From: an uncultured bacterium
Lineage (GTDB): Bacteria > Pseudomonadota > Gammaproteobacteria > Burkholderiales > Burkholderiaceae_D
Length of the DNA: 23,852 nt
NCBI GenBank assembly: GCA_903872555.1
Contig: CAIQLE010000072.1
Location: 1-23,852 of the forward strand
Direction of reading: 5' to 3'
Shown: positions 16,643 to 23,852 of the stretch, piece after piece
Layout: every line of letters begins with the position of its first letter
Position numbering within the stretch: position 1 is the stretch's first letter
Position numbers and translations under genes: made by a program
The notes under the pieces: generated by a model
Database searches by the model: none
What the model saw: the letters and a program-made list of their open reading frames with translations, nothing else
What the model was told of the DNA's origin: nothing

Positions 16643-16816
16643 ATGATTCACGAAATTCCCGCCGCGCCACCTCCTGCCTCAAATACACTTTCCGATTTTG
16701 CGCGCCACATTCCTGAGTATTTTCAATGGGTCGCAAAGCAGTTTGGGTCAATGCAGTTTTATTGCAGGCGCATCAACCAACGGGATGACTTTCACCTCTC
16801 ACTGAGGACACCATGA
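16643..16816 (+). CDS. Possible 57-codon leader ORF overlapping the trxA start
   Basis: An open frame, [19 protein letters not shown] and onward, runs for 57 codons. Its TGA (16814-16816) overlaps the trxA ATG as ATGA, the arrangement of translationally coupled genes. There is no good Shine-Dalgarno before 16643, codon use is not strongly protein-like, and I recognise no family. It may be chance, with the trxA leader being non-coding. Confidence 0.2.
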   Translation: MIHEIPAAPPPASNTLSDFARHIPEYFQWVAKQFGSMQFYCRRINQRDDFHLSLRTP

Positions 16817-17139
16817 GCGAAAACATTAAACATATCTCTGACAACTCTTTTGACACTGATGTTCTGAAGTCTGACAAGCCTGTGCTGGTCGATTTCTGGG
16901 CAGAGTGGTGCGGTCCCTGCAAGATGATCGCCCCTATACTGGAAGAAGTCGCCAAGGAATACGACGGCAAAATCCAGATCGCCAAGATGGATGTCGATGC
17001 CAATCAGGCTATACCTGCCAAGTTCGGCATCCGTGGCATTCCGACCCTGATACTGTTCAAGAACGGTGTACCGGCGGCGCAGAAAGTAGGCGCACTGGCC
17101 AAAGGTCAGCTGACTTCTTTCATTGACAGTAATATCTGA
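16813..17139 (+). CDS. trxA: Thioredoxin 1
   Basis: 108 residues, the standard single-domain thioredoxin. The active site WCGPCK has redox cysteines Cys33 and Cys36. The buried Asp27 (VDFWAEW) and the cis-proline of RGIPTLILF (Pro77) are in place. It reduces disulfides in cytoplasmic enzymes such as ribonucleotide reductase, and is itself reduced by thioredoxin reductase, which is not encoded here. AGGA lies 6 nt before the ATG at 16813. The order trxA-rho is conserved across many proteobacteria. A hairpin plus T-rich tract follows the stop, so most transcripts probably end before rho. Confidence 0.97.
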   Translation: MSENIKHISDNSFDTDVLKSDKPVLVDFWAEWCGPCKMIAPILEEVAKEYDGKIQIAKMDVDANQAIPAKFGIRGIPTLILFKNGVPAAQKVGALAKGQLTSFIDSNI

Positions 17140-17153
17140 TTCTTGTGATTCCG

Positions 17154-17192
17154 GCGGCGGTGCGCTCGCACTGCCGCTCTTCGTTTTCTTTC
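17154..17192 (+). terminator. Terminator or attenuator between trxA and rho
   Basis: An 11-bp GC-rich stem with one G-T pair (arms 17154-17164 and 17167-17177) lies 15 nt after the trxA stop. It is followed by a T-rich tract, TCTTCGTTTTCTTT (17178-17191). The T run is interrupted by C and G, so termination may be partial. Confidence 0.7.
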
Positions 17193-17222
17193 CAACGTAA
17201 TCCCCTCCCCCACCCTATATCC
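17178..17222 (+). promoter_or_regulatory. C-rich, G-poor leader before rho, candidate Rho utilisation (rut) site
   Basis: The 45 nt after the hairpin contain only three G and include CCCCTCCCCCACCC (17202-17215). Rho loads on unstructured C-rich, G-poor RNA, and rho of E. coli is known to be autoregulated in its leader. That this stretch does so here is inference. Confidence 0.4.
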
Positions 17223-17242
17223 GCACGACGCGGTACCAAAAC

Positions 17243-18508
17243 ATGCATCTATCTGAATTAAAGGCACTTCACGTGTCCGCCCTGCTGGAAATGGCCATAG
17301 GCCTGGATATCGACAACGCTGCCCGACTGCGCAAGCAAGAGCTGATGTTCGCGATTCTGAAAAAACGCGCGAAGTCCGGAGAACAAATCTTTGGCGATGG
17401 CGTACTTGAAGTCCTGCCGGATGGCTTTGGCTTTCTGCGCTCGCCAGACGCAAGCTATATGGCGTCGACCGACGACATCTATATTTCACCTTCGCAGATA
17501 CGCCGCTTCAATCTGCATACCGGTGACTCTATCGAGGGCGAAGTTCGCACTCCTAAAGATGGTGAACGCTATTTCGCGCTGGTCAAAGTCGACAAGGTGA
17601 ATGGCGAACCGCCTGAGGCCTCGAAGCACAAGATTCTGTTTGAAAACCTGACACCGCTGCACCCGAACCAGCCTTTGTTGCTGGAACGCGAGATGCGTGG
17701 CGAAGAAAATATTACCGGCCGCATCATCGACATGATTGCGCCTATAGGCAAAGGCCAGCGTGGTCTGCTGGTGGCCTCACCGAAATCCGGTAAGTCCGTG
17801 ATGCTGCAACATCTGGCACATGCGATCACTGCCAATCATCCTGATATCACCCTGATCGTGCTGCTGATCGACGAACGTCCGGAAGAAGTCACCGAGATGC
17901 AGCGTTCAGTGCGCGGTGAGGTGGTTGCTTCCACCTTTGATGAACCTGCCACGCGTCACGTGCAAGTCGCTGAGATGGTGCTGGAAAAAGCCAAGCGTCT
18001 GGTTGAAATGAAAAAAGACGTGGTGATCCTGCTCGATTCGATCACGCGTCTGGCCCGCGCCTACAACACCGTCATCCCGGCCTCGGGCAAAGTCCTGACC
18101 GGCGGTGTCGACGCCAATGCACTGCAGCGCCCCAAGCGCTTCTTTGGCGCAGCACGCAATATTGAAGAAGGCGGATCACTCACCATCATCGCTACGGCCC
18201 TGATCGAAACCGGCAGCCGCATGGACGATGTGATCTACGAAGAATTCAAGGGCACCGGCAATATGGAAGTGCACCTTGAGCGCCGTCTGGCTGAAAAGCG
18301 CGTCTACCCGGCCATTAACCTGAATAAATCCGGTACCCGTCGCGAAGAGTTGCTGATCAAGCCTGACGTGCTGCAAAAAATCTGGATCCTACGCAAACTA
18401 CTGTACGGCATGGACGAGATCGAGGCGATGGAGTTCATTCTTGACAAGATGAAGGCCACCAAGACCAACGCGGAATTCTTCGACATGATGAGGCGCGGCG
18501 GTTCCTGA
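17243..18508 (+). CDS. rho: Transcription termination factor Rho
   Basis: 421 residues (E. coli 419). N-terminal helices [18 protein letters not shown] lead into the cold-shock-like primary RNA site with [10 protein letters not shown] (residues 60-69). The ATPase core has Walker A ASPKSGKS (178-185), Walker [11 protein letters not shown], the Q/R-loop region [13 protein letters not shown] and the C-terminal [14 protein letters not shown]. No inserted domain is present, unlike the long Rho proteins of Actinobacteria. The hexamer loads on C-rich RNA and terminates transcription. The start at 17243 has no clear Shine-Dalgarno, consistent with regulated translation or transcription through the C-rich leader. 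rpmE follows in the same direction. Confidence 0.98.
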   Translation: MHLSELKALHVSALLEMAIGLDIDNAARLRKQELMFAILKKRAKSGEQIFGDGVLEVLPDGFGFLRSPDASYMASTDDIYISPSQIRRFNLHTGDSIEGEVRTPKDGERYFALVKVDKVNGEPPEASKHKILFENLTPLHPNQPLLLEREMRGEENITGRIIDMIAPIGKGQRGLLVASPKSGKSVMLQHLAHAITANHPDITLIVLLIDERPEEVTEMQRSVRGEVVASTFDEPATRHVQVAEMVLEKAKRLVEMKKDVVILLDSITRLARAYNTVIPASGKVLTGGVDANALQRPKRFFGAARNIEEGGSLTIIATALIETGSRMDDVIYEEFKGTGNMEVHLERRLAEKRVYPAINLNKSGTRREELLIKPDVLQKIWILRKLLYGMDEIEAMEFILDKMKATKTNAEFFDMMRRGGS

Positions 18509-18611
18509 TTGGCAAAAAGGCATGGGATGTAGCCGCGTCCAGCGGATACGCCCTGCCCTCAGGCGGGTCACGGCGCACGGCGCCAGTCTCGCCAGAGCCT
18601 TGATTTCCCTA

Positions 18612-18735
18612 TATAATCCCGTTTCTTTTTTCAGGGCGCCAGCGCCCTTAACCGGGCAAGTGATGGTCAACCGGGTCAAGAAGCAGTACAGACCGACGAA
18701 GTGACTTTTGGCTACCCAACGATAGTGAGACTGAC
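18612..18735 (+). promoter_or_regulatory. Promoter and structured leader of rpmE
   Basis: TATAAT (18612-18617) is a perfect -10 box with a weak -35 region. The start near 18624 gives a leader of about 110 nt. It holds a tight hairpin, GGGCGC/GCGCCC (18634-18647), not followed by T, so not a terminator. A mini-ORF of 13 codons (18663-18704, [13 protein letters not shown]) ends 31 nt before rpmE. Ribosomal-protein leaders often mediate feedback by the protein; this is a candidate only. Confidence 0.5.
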
Positions 18736-19002
18736 ATGCAAGAAGGCATACACCCGGATTACCGCGACATCGTCGTTCACGACCTGTCCTGCGATTTCAA
18801 ATTCATCACCCGTTCGACCGTTCAGACCCGCGAAACCATCAATTTCGAAGGCAAGGACTATCCCCTGCTGAAGGTTGAGGTATCGTCCGAATCGCACCCA
18901 TTCTTCACGGGCAAGCACAAGATCGTCGACACTGCTGGTCGCGTCGAGAAATTCCGCCAGAAATTTGGTGGCGTGGGTTCCAAGACCAAGGCAGCGGGCT
19001 GA
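18736..19002 (+). CDS. rpmE2: 50S ribosomal protein L31, type B
   Basis: 88 residues. [23 protein letters not shown] and [29 protein letters not shown] are the signature of type B L31. It lacks the CxxC zinc pairs of type A L31; only one cysteine (Cys19) is present. In bacteria with both forms type B serves under zinc shortage, but in Burkholderiales this copy beside rho is, as far as I recall, the ordinary one. A GTGAGA lies upstream of the ATG. A strong terminator follows the stop. Confidence 0.96.
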   Translation: MQEGIHPDYRDIVVHDLSCDFKFITRSTVQTRETINFEGKDYPLLKVEVSSESHPFFTGKHKIVDTAGRVEKFRQKFGGVGSKTKAAG

Positions 19003-19019
19003 AGCTCACTCCTCCAGTA

Positions 19020-19048
19020 AAAAATGCCGCCTTGAGCGGCATTTTTGT
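19020..19048 (+). terminator. Rho-independent terminator after rpmE
   Basis: AAAAATGCCGC (19020-19030) pairs with GCGGCATTTTT (19036-19046) over a CTTGA loop, followed by more T. It begins 18 nt after the rpmE stop. The symmetrical A and T flanks would let it act on antisense transcripts too. Confidence 0.92.
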
Positions 19049-19107
19049 TTTCTTTGCGGCAGAATGAAGCCCGCGCCCCTGCACCCAACTTTCCAGACCC
19101 AGCCTGA

Positions 19108-20817
19108 ATGAAACCTGTTCGACTGCCCGCCGCCGCCACCCTCGCCCTGCCCCGCTGGGGTCTGATAGGCCTGTGCCTGCTCTACATCCTGCCCGGCATT
19201 ATTCGCCGTGACCCGTGGAAAGTAGAAGATGCATCGGGCTTTGGCATCATGTGGACCATGGCGCATGGCTCGCTGGCTGACTGGCTGGCGCCGAACATCG
19301 TTGGCCTGCCCATGCCGCATGAAGCACCGCTCACCTTCTGGGTCGGTGCCCTGCTGATCAAACTCTTTGGCTGGATGCTAGGCGACGGTCTGGCCGCCCG
19401 CCTGTCCACACTCGTATTCTTCGCACTCGGCGCAGCTGCCGTCTGGCGCACCGCCTTCGTGCTGGGACGCCGCAGTGAGGCGCAGCCCCTGAAGCTGGCC
19501 TTCGGTGGTCAGCCTGCCACCTATGACTACGGACGCACACTGGCCGATGGCGCTCTGCTGATCTATATGGCCTGTCTGGGTCTGCTCTTGCGCAGCCATG
19601 AAACCGCTGCACCGGCACTGTTCGTCGCCATGATTGCAGCCGTGCTATATGGTGCAGCATGCTTGTTTGACCGCCCGAGTGCCCGCAGCGCAGCAGGCCT
19701 GGGACTCGCCTTAGGCGGACTGACCCTGACCCATGGCTGCATGACCGCCATCGCACTCTTGCTGACCTTGGTGGTTTTAGCTGCCCTGATGTATCGCTCC
19801 GTATTGCCCGCTCTGCTGGGAGTCGCACTGCCGGTTGCGGTGCTGATTCCTCTCGCATGGGTGATGGCTCACCGCGCCATACTGCCCTCTGAACTGTCCG
19901 AGCTTTGGCTGGCAGCCAACCTGAATCAATTCGGCAAACCCAGCGTGAGCTCGCTGCGACTTTTATTCAAAACCCTGATCTGGTATGCCTGGCCCGCCTG
20001 GCCTATCGCAGGCTGGGCCGTCTATGCATGGCGCTCACAAGTCTCTCTGCATATTTTGCTCACCTCGGCCTGCATTGCGGTATTACTCGCACTGGGCATC
20101 TGCTCACCTGCGCTCAAAGATTATGAGTTGCTCGCCCTGCTGCCACCGATGGCCATACTCGCCACCTTTGGACTGCCCACACTTAAGCGGGGTGCCATCA
20201 ATGCCATAGACTGGTTCTCTGTCATGACACTCTCAGCCATTGCCGGTTTTATCTGGCTGGGCTGGGTTGCAAAACAAACTGGCTGGCCGGCACAACTGGC
20301 AAAGAATGCCTTCAAGCTGGCGCCTGGCTTCAAACCTGAATTCAATTTGTTTGCAATGCTGGTGGCTTCGGCCGCCTCTGTAGGCTGGATATTATTGCTG
20401 CGCTGGCGTCTCGGCCGCCGCCCTTCAGTGCTGTGGCGCGCGGTCGTGCTCTCAACCGGCGGACTAGTCTTGTGCTGGCTCTTGCTGATGACCTTGTGGC
20501 TGCCCTGGCTGAATTATGGTCAGAGCTATGCCAGTGTTGCCGATAGCCTTGAAGCCAGCCTGCCGGCAACTTACGGCTGCGTAAAAACTCAGGGGCTGGG
20601 TGCGGCGCAGCGCGCCTCTTTTGCCTATCTCGGCAAAGTGAAATTTTCACGCACACCTGAAGAGGACTGCGAATATCTGCTGGTGCAGGACGATGGTTTG
20701 CGCAAGCAAGGCGCAAGCATGAAAAAAATCGACGGCAATTTCACACTCTTATGGCAAGGCAGACGCGCCTCAGACCGTCATGAATTTTTCCGCCTGTTCA
20801 AACGGAATGACAAATGA
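19108..20817 (+). CDS. ArnT-like (GT39/GT83) integral membrane glycosyltransferase
   Basis: 569 residues with about a dozen membrane segments. After the first segment comes RRDPWKVEDASGFGIMWTMA, the periplasmic loop with the acidic pair that is catalytic in GT-C enzymes, and then MPHEAPLTFWVGALLIK, matching the 'EAPLxFW' landmark of the ArnT/PMT class. A globular periplasmic tail of about 100 residues closes the protein (SLEASLPATYGCVKTQG, EEDCEYLLVQDDG), with two cysteines that could form a disulfide. Such enzymes transfer a sugar from a polyprenyl-phosphate donor to lipid A, glycans or proteins in the periplasm. Donor and acceptor cannot be told here, and no arn genes are nearby. The start at 19108 has a poor Shine-Dalgarno. 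A MATE exporter follows after 38 nt and may share the transcript. Confidence 0.85.
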   Translation: MKPVRLPAAATLALPRWGLIGLCLLYILPGIIRRDPWKVEDASGFGIMWTMAHGSLADWLAPNIVGLPMPHEAPLTFWVGALLIKLFGWMLGDGLAARLSTLVFFALGAAAVWRTAFVLGRRSEAQPLKLAFGGQPATYDYGRTLADGALLIYMACLGLLLRSHETAAPALFVAMIAAVLYGAACLFDRPSARSAAGLGLALGGLTLTHGCMTAIALLLTLVVLAALMYRSVLPALLGVALPVAVLIPLAWVMAHRAILPSELSELWLAANLNQFGKPSVSSLRLLFKTLIWYAWPAWPIAGWAVYAWRSQVSLHILLTSACIAVLLALGICSPALKDYELLALLPPMAILATFGLPTLKRGAINAIDWFSVMTLSAIAGFIWLGWVAKQTGWPAQLAKNAFKLAPGFKPEFNLFAMLVASAASVGWILLLRWRLGRRPSVLWRAVVLSTGGLVLCWLLLMTLWLPWLNYGQSYASVADSLEASLPATYGCVKTQGLGAAQRASFAYLGKVKFSRTPEEDCEYLLVQDDGLRKQGASMKKIDGNFTLLWQGRRASDRHEFFRLFKRNDK

Positions 20818-20855
20818 CTGCTAAAAATAAATACCAAAAAATTGCAGACTGAAAA

Positions 20856-22238
20856 ATGAGTAACGACGATATAAAAACATCACCACCGGCTTTCACCTTC
20901 CGTGTCGCCTCACTGGCCTGGCCTATGCTGGTCGGTCAGCTGGCCGTGATTGCGAATGGCGTCATCGACACCATGATGACCGCGCGCTACTCAGCGACTG
21001 ATCTGGCCGCCCTCGGTCTGGGCGCTTCGATTTATATCAGTATCTTCGTTGGGCTCTCAGGTGTGACACAGGCGCTCTCGCCCACCATAGGCCAGTTATT
21101 TGGCGCGAAAAAATTCGATGCCATCGGTTTTCAGGTTAAGCAGGGTATGTGGCTGGCCTTGTTTTTATCCATGCTGGGAGCAATTCTGCTCTGCTTCCCA
21201 CAGCCTTTGCTCTCGATTGCCAATGCACCGACCGAACTGAATGACAAGGTGATTGAATACCTGCGTCTGCTCGCCTTTGCCTTGCCTGCCACGCTGGGTT
21301 TTCGTGTTTATGGTGCACTCAATCACGCTACCTCGCGCCCGCGCATGGTGATGGCGATACAGCTCTCGGCCCTGCTGCTGAAAGCACCGCTGAATGCCTT
21401 GTTCATCTTCGGTGCCTTTGGCATCAGCGGCATGGGTACGCCCGGTTGCGCCATTGCCACCGCGGTGACTGCCTGGGCAGCACTGGCTGCAGGCTGGATC
21501 GTTGTCCGGCGCGGCAGCTTTTATCGACCCTTCCAGATTTTCGGCACCGGTTTTATTCGCCCTGTGTGGTCTGCACAATCGGCGCTGTTAAAACTGGGCG
21601 TGCCTATGGGCCTGTCTTATCTGATTGAAGTCACTGCCTTTGCTTTCATGGCGCTCTTCATTGCGCGCATGGGTAATCACACACTGGCAGCGCATCAGAT
21701 CACCGCCAATTTCGGCACCGTGCTGTATATGCTGCCGCTATCAATCGCCAGCGCCACCAGCACCATCGTTGCGCAAGAAATCGGCGCAGGTCGTTTGCAG
21801 GCAGCACGCCATGCAGGCTATGCGGGTGTGAAGTTAGGCACCACGGTGGCCGTCAGCGTGGGCCTCATCGTCTGGCTGGCACGTGAACAGATCATTCATG
21901 CCTACACACCGGATGCCGGTGTGATCGCAGCAACCATGCCGCTGTTTTTCTTCATCGCTTTCTATCAGCTGTTCGATTCATTGCAAGTCGGCACAGCCTT
22001 CGTGCTGCGCGCCTACAAAGTCGCAACCGTGCCTACGCTGATGTATGCAATCGCGCTCTGGGGTGTGGGTCTGGGTGGTGGCTATCTGCTCGGTTTCGAT
22101 GTGCTGGGCAACACGCCACCTATGCTGCAAGGAGCGGCCGGATTCTGGCTGGGCAATAGCGCCAGTCTGGCGCTGGTGGCGGTGGCACTGATCTGGTATC
22201 TGCGTCGTATACAACGCATCAGGGAAAGCGAAGCCTGA
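20856..22238 (+). CDS. MATE-family multidrug exporter (NorM-like)
   Basis: 460 residues with 12 predicted membrane segments in two similar halves. The N-terminus PMLVGQLAVIANGVIDTMMTARY and the following AALGLGASIYISIFVGLSGV are the start of the MatE domain. The second half repeats it, with MGLSYLIEVTAFAFMALFIARMG and AAHQITANFGTVLYMLPLSIASATS. Members export cationic drugs and metabolites in exchange for Na+ or H+; the substrate is not readable. The start at 20856 has a weak ribosome binding site. The last 20 nt overlap, tail to tail, the small proline-rich gene on the other strand, and no terminator is visible between. Confidence 0.93.
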   Translation: MSNDDIKTSPPAFTFRVASLAWPMLVGQLAVIANGVIDTMMTARYSATDLAALGLGASIYISIFVGLSGVTQALSPTIGQLFGAKKFDAIGFQVKQGMWLALFLSMLGAILLCFPQPLLSIANAPTELNDKVIEYLRLLAFALPATLGFRVYGALNHATSRPRMVMAIQLSALLLKAPLNALFIFGAFGISGMGTPGCAIATAVTAWAALAAGWIVVRRGSFYRPFQIFGTGFIRPVWSAQSALLKLGVPMGLSYLIEVTAFAFMALFIARMGNHTLAAHQITANFGTVLYMLPLSIASATSTIVAQEIGAGRLQAARHAGYAGVKLGTTVAVSVGLIVWLAREQIIHAYTPDAGVIAATMPLFFFIAFYQLFDSLQVGTAFVLRAYKVATVPTLMYAIALWGVGLGGGYLLGFDVLGNTPPMLQGAAGFWLGNSASLALVAVALIWYLRRIQRIRESEA

Positions 22239-22344
22239 ACCATTCCGGATTCGGATCCGGCACCGGATCTTCCTGCGGTGCCGGTTGCGGCACCTCAGGC
22301 GCATAAGGTTCATCATCGGGAGAAGGTACAGGTGCTCTGTGCAT
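22219..22344 (-). CDS. Small proline-rich protein (41 residues), unrecognised
   Basis: ATG at 22344, TGA at 22219-22221. The protein starts MHRAPVPSPDDEPYAPEVPQ, continues with Pro-Ala/Pro-Glu-Asp repeats, and ends NPEWFRLRFP. GAGG sits 8 nt before the ATG and overlaps the stop region of the upstream gene (TGA at 22355-22357), so the two genes look coupled. The acidic, Pro-rich, unstructured composition is like other short bacterial proteins of unknown role. It has no signal peptide or membrane segment. The 3' end overlaps the 3' end of the MATE gene by 20 nt. It is too short for most gene finders. Coding is likely but unproven. Confidence 0.55.
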   Translation of the reverse strand: MHRAPVPSPDDEPYAPEVPQPAPQEDPVPDPNPEWFRLRFP

Positions 22345-22354
22345 GAAGCGCGCC

Positions 22355-23074
22355 TCAGCTACGGTGTTGGGTCTCACCGCGCCGGCTCATGCGTCGCTCG
22401 GCCGGATGTGAGAACACTCTGAATTCCATATTCACTACGCCTATGGAACCCGGAGGGCCAGTGACAAAATCAAAACCCTGCCTGACCGGGAACAGTACGT
22501 TGTCGAGCAATACGACATCGGTGCGCGAGCCCGGGTGCACATTCGATAAAGGCTGACGCATTTCCTGCCACACGCCATTCGTGATCCAGCCTTCAAGATA
22601 AAGCTGATTCGGATAGATCGCATGATCCGCATCAAGATACGCCTTCTGTCCGTCTTCCACGGTCAGATAAGACGGTGCCTGTTCCGCAATGATGAGATTA
22701 ACCCAGCCATCGCCCAGCGCATGCATCATCTCTTCAGGAAAGCCGGGATAAGTCAGCGTCAATGTCCACTGGCACGAGAGGTCCAGCCGCTTTTCCATGG
22801 CACCGTCACCAATGAGTTTTGAGCCATCAAGCACGGTGAACTGCATGCTCGACACACGCGCCTGCAACGTAGGCTCCATCATGCGTATGCCGTCCAGATT
22901 TTCATGCAGATTCCAGAACAGCCATTTGCAGCGCTCTCCTTCTGTCATGTCCGATAATTCCGCTACCGGTTTGCTGCCGTAAATTTGCAAGGTCAGCATC
23001 AGCTCTCTGCGCTGTCGCTCATGGGGACTGAGCTCAGCTTCGTGAGGCATCACTTGGGGAAAGACAGGCTCCAT
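22355..23074 (-). CDS. Hypothetical protein, family not recognised
   Basis: 239 residues from the ATG at 23074. There are three stacked start codons, GTG (23080), ATG (23077) and ATG (23074); GGAG at 23080-23083 has the right spacing (5 nt) only for the last. The protein is soluble, with no signal peptide, and rich in Trp, Met, Glu and Leu. N-terminus: HERQRRELMLTLQIYGSK, then MTEGERCKWLFWNLHENLDGI. Middle: LDLSCQWTLTLTYPGFPEEM and IYPNQLYLEGWITNGVWQEM. C-terminus: VRQGFDFVTGPPGSIGVVNM, then an Arg-rich tail. The middle and end look like alternating beta strands. I do not recognise a domain. It is followed, 10 nt after its stop, by the small proline-rich gene. Codon use resembles the neighbours. 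Confidence 0.8.
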   Translation of the reverse strand: MEPVFPQVMPHEAELSPHERQRRELMLTLQIYGSKPVAELSDMTEGERCKWLFWNLHENLDGIRMMEPTLQARVSSMQFTVLDGSKLIGDGAMEKRLDLSCQWTLTLTYPGFPEEMMHALGDGWVNLIIAEQAPSYLTVEDGQKAYLDADHAIYPNQLYLEGWITNGVWQEMRQPLSNVHPGSRTDVVLLDNVLFPVRQGFDFVTGPPGSIGVVNMEFRVFSHPAERRMSRRGETQHRS

Positions 23075-23199
23075 CATCACTCCGGTGCATAGATCGCTAC
23101 CTGCCCGAAAGTGATCATAGCGAGGGGCAAGCTTCCGGATTGGACTCAGGGCTGGCTGATTAAATCCCGCTGAAAATCAATGCTGTATGAATTGCTGGA

Positions 23200-23505
23200 T
23201 CAGTCGAACGACTGCACGGGCAATCCTGACTCTCGCTGGTGTCTGATGGTCAGGATCAGCGCGGTATTTCGATGCTGCTCATAACTATAGAGCGCAACAT
23301 AGCCGGACTTTCCTCTTGAAATCACCAATTCACGGAGTTGCTCATCCACTTGTCTGCCGATCAGAGGATGCCGCACAAGCAGCATGACGGCTTCCTCTAT
23401 CAAATTGATAGTCGTCAGCGCCGCAGCTGCATCTGTTTCAAGTAAAAAATCTGTCAGACGGATCAAGTCATCAAGCGCTTGCTGTGCATAAACGATCTTT
23501 ACCAA
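23200..23505 (-). CDS. RelE/ParE-family toxin of a type II toxin-antitoxin pair
   Basis: 101 residues. KIVYAQQALDDLIRLTDFLLE is the typical N-terminus of ParE-like proteins, followed by the central helix pair, HPLIGRQVDEQLRELVI and the strands GYVALYSYEQ and ALILTIRHQRESGL. ParE-type toxins inhibit DNA gyrase and RelE-type toxins cut mRNA on the ribosome; the sequence alone does not settle which applies. The only start that fits the family is TTG at 23503-23505, which overlaps the antitoxin stop by 7 nt. There is no separate ribosome binding site, so translation is probably coupled to the antitoxin and kept low. Confidence 0.88.
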   Translation of the reverse strand: MVKIVYAQQALDDLIRLTDFLLETDAAAALTTINLIEEAVMLLVRHPLIGRQVDEQLRELVISRGKSGYVALYSYEQHRNTALILTIRHQRESGLPVQSFD

Positions 23506-23777
23506 GATGTAGACTTGAGTCTGGCTTTGGTATCACCTGCTATACGCGCACGCAGATATTCATGCACATCCTCAGCGGCATAAGCTTGATTGGATTGGAT
23601 GGCGTGATTTCTTGCCGATTGAGCTTCGGCGATAAAGCTGCTGCGTAACTCAGCAAGTTGCGTTGCTTGCTTGATTGCATCAACCATAAATTCGTGCGGG
23701 CTCATCCCCAAAGATTCAGCAGCATGCTCCGCCTTCACTTTGAGATCTTCAGGTAGTTTGAGTGATGTTGTTGACAT
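23499..23777 (-). CDS. Ribbon-helix-helix (CopG-like) antitoxin
   Basis: 92 residues from the ATG at 23777. TSLKLPEDLKVKAEHAAESLGMSPHEFMVDAI is a ribbon-helix-helix DNA-binding unit: a short strand, then two helices. A long C-terminal helix (AELRSSFIAEAQSARNHAIQ) would wrap the toxin. GAGAA lies 5 nt upstream. The frame is open to 23801, but that start would put extra residues before the conserved strand. The protein should neutralise the toxin and repress the operon through the palindromes at 23819-23834. Confidence 0.88.
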   Translation of the reverse strand: MSTTSLKLPEDLKVKAEHAAESLGMSPHEFMVDAIKQATQLAELRSSFIAEAQSARNHAIQSNQAYAAEDVHEYLRARIAGDTKARLKSTSW

Positions 23778-23818
23778 AGCTTTCTCACTATCAGCCAGCA
23801 TATTCGGCCTTGCTTATT

Positions 23819-23834
23819 AGGTATTACCTAGGTA
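23819..23834. promoter_or_regulatory. Nested palindromes, likely operator of the toxin-antitoxin operon
   Basis: AGGTA-T-TACCT (23819-23829) is an inverted repeat, and TACCTAGGTA (23825-23834) is a perfect palindrome sharing the middle half-site. Three alternating 5-nt half-sites thus lie 40-60 nt before the antitoxin ATG, where the promoter should be. Ribbon-helix-helix antitoxins bind this type of site as paired dimers. Confidence 0.65.
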
Positions 23835-23852
23835 GCACTTAATTTAAGCTAT

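Noticed and set aside
18634..18647. GGGCGC/GCGCCC hairpin as terminator of rho
   Set aside because: No T run follows it on either strand, and it lies downstream of the rpmE -10 box, so it belongs to the rpmE leader.
17767..22179. Three copies of GCTGGTGG (17767, 20358, 22172), the E. coli Chi site
   Set aside because: All are inside genes in Leu/Val/Ala codons, and this organism encodes AddAB, which uses other hotspot sequences in the species studied.

Overview
The window looks like chromosomal DNA of a betaproteobacterium of the order Burkholderiales, most likely Oxalobacteraceae. The evidence is mid-range GC, the block addA-addB / trxA-rho-rpmE (type B), the zapB-zapA-6S RNA order, and protein variants typical of that group (short IlvD, MatB, DUF2486-like protein). 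The genus is an inference. There is no integrase, transposase, prophage or CRISPR array. The content is mostly core metabolism, cell division, recombination and information processing.

Layout. 1-480 is the 3' end of a His/Glu-rich DUF2486-like gene. 538-3028 holds dadA and a periplasmic branched-chain amino-acid binding protein, closed by a two-way terminator. On the minus strand follow a small cytochrome c and ilvD. Then come lgt, a 12-nt tandem array and malonyl-CoA synthetase matB. On the minus strand, reading right to left from 10239, lie zapB, zapA, the 6S RNA gene (not annotated by any ORF), an EVE-domain gene and a TauE/SafE permease. The addB-addA double-strand-break repair operon (16544-10393) is also leftward. 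It diverges from trxA-rho-rpmE, which is followed by a terminator, a GT39/ArnT-like membrane glycosyltransferase and a MATE exporter. The right end carries an unrecognised gene with a 41-codon proline-rich gene behind it, and a type II toxin-antitoxin pair with nested palindromes upstream.

Genes that work together: ZapB and ZapA act at the FtsZ ring. AddB and AddA form one helicase-nuclease. EVE and TauE are an apparent two-gene operon behind the 6S RNA. trxA, rho and rpmE keep a conserved order, with a terminator and a C-rich, G-poor leader in front of rho that suits Rho autoregulation.

I did not find a clearly new multi-gene system. The most unusual signals are: (i) two adjacent minisatellites (15 nt x5 and 9 nt x8) coding for a low-complexity linker in AddB; (ii) a nine-unit 12-nt array in frame just after the lgt stop; (iii) a hexanucleotide His-Glu repeat in the first gene, so that all repeats have unit lengths divisible by three; (iv) a probably leaderless zapB; (v) an unannotated small proline-rich gene that overlaps the MATE gene tail to tail.
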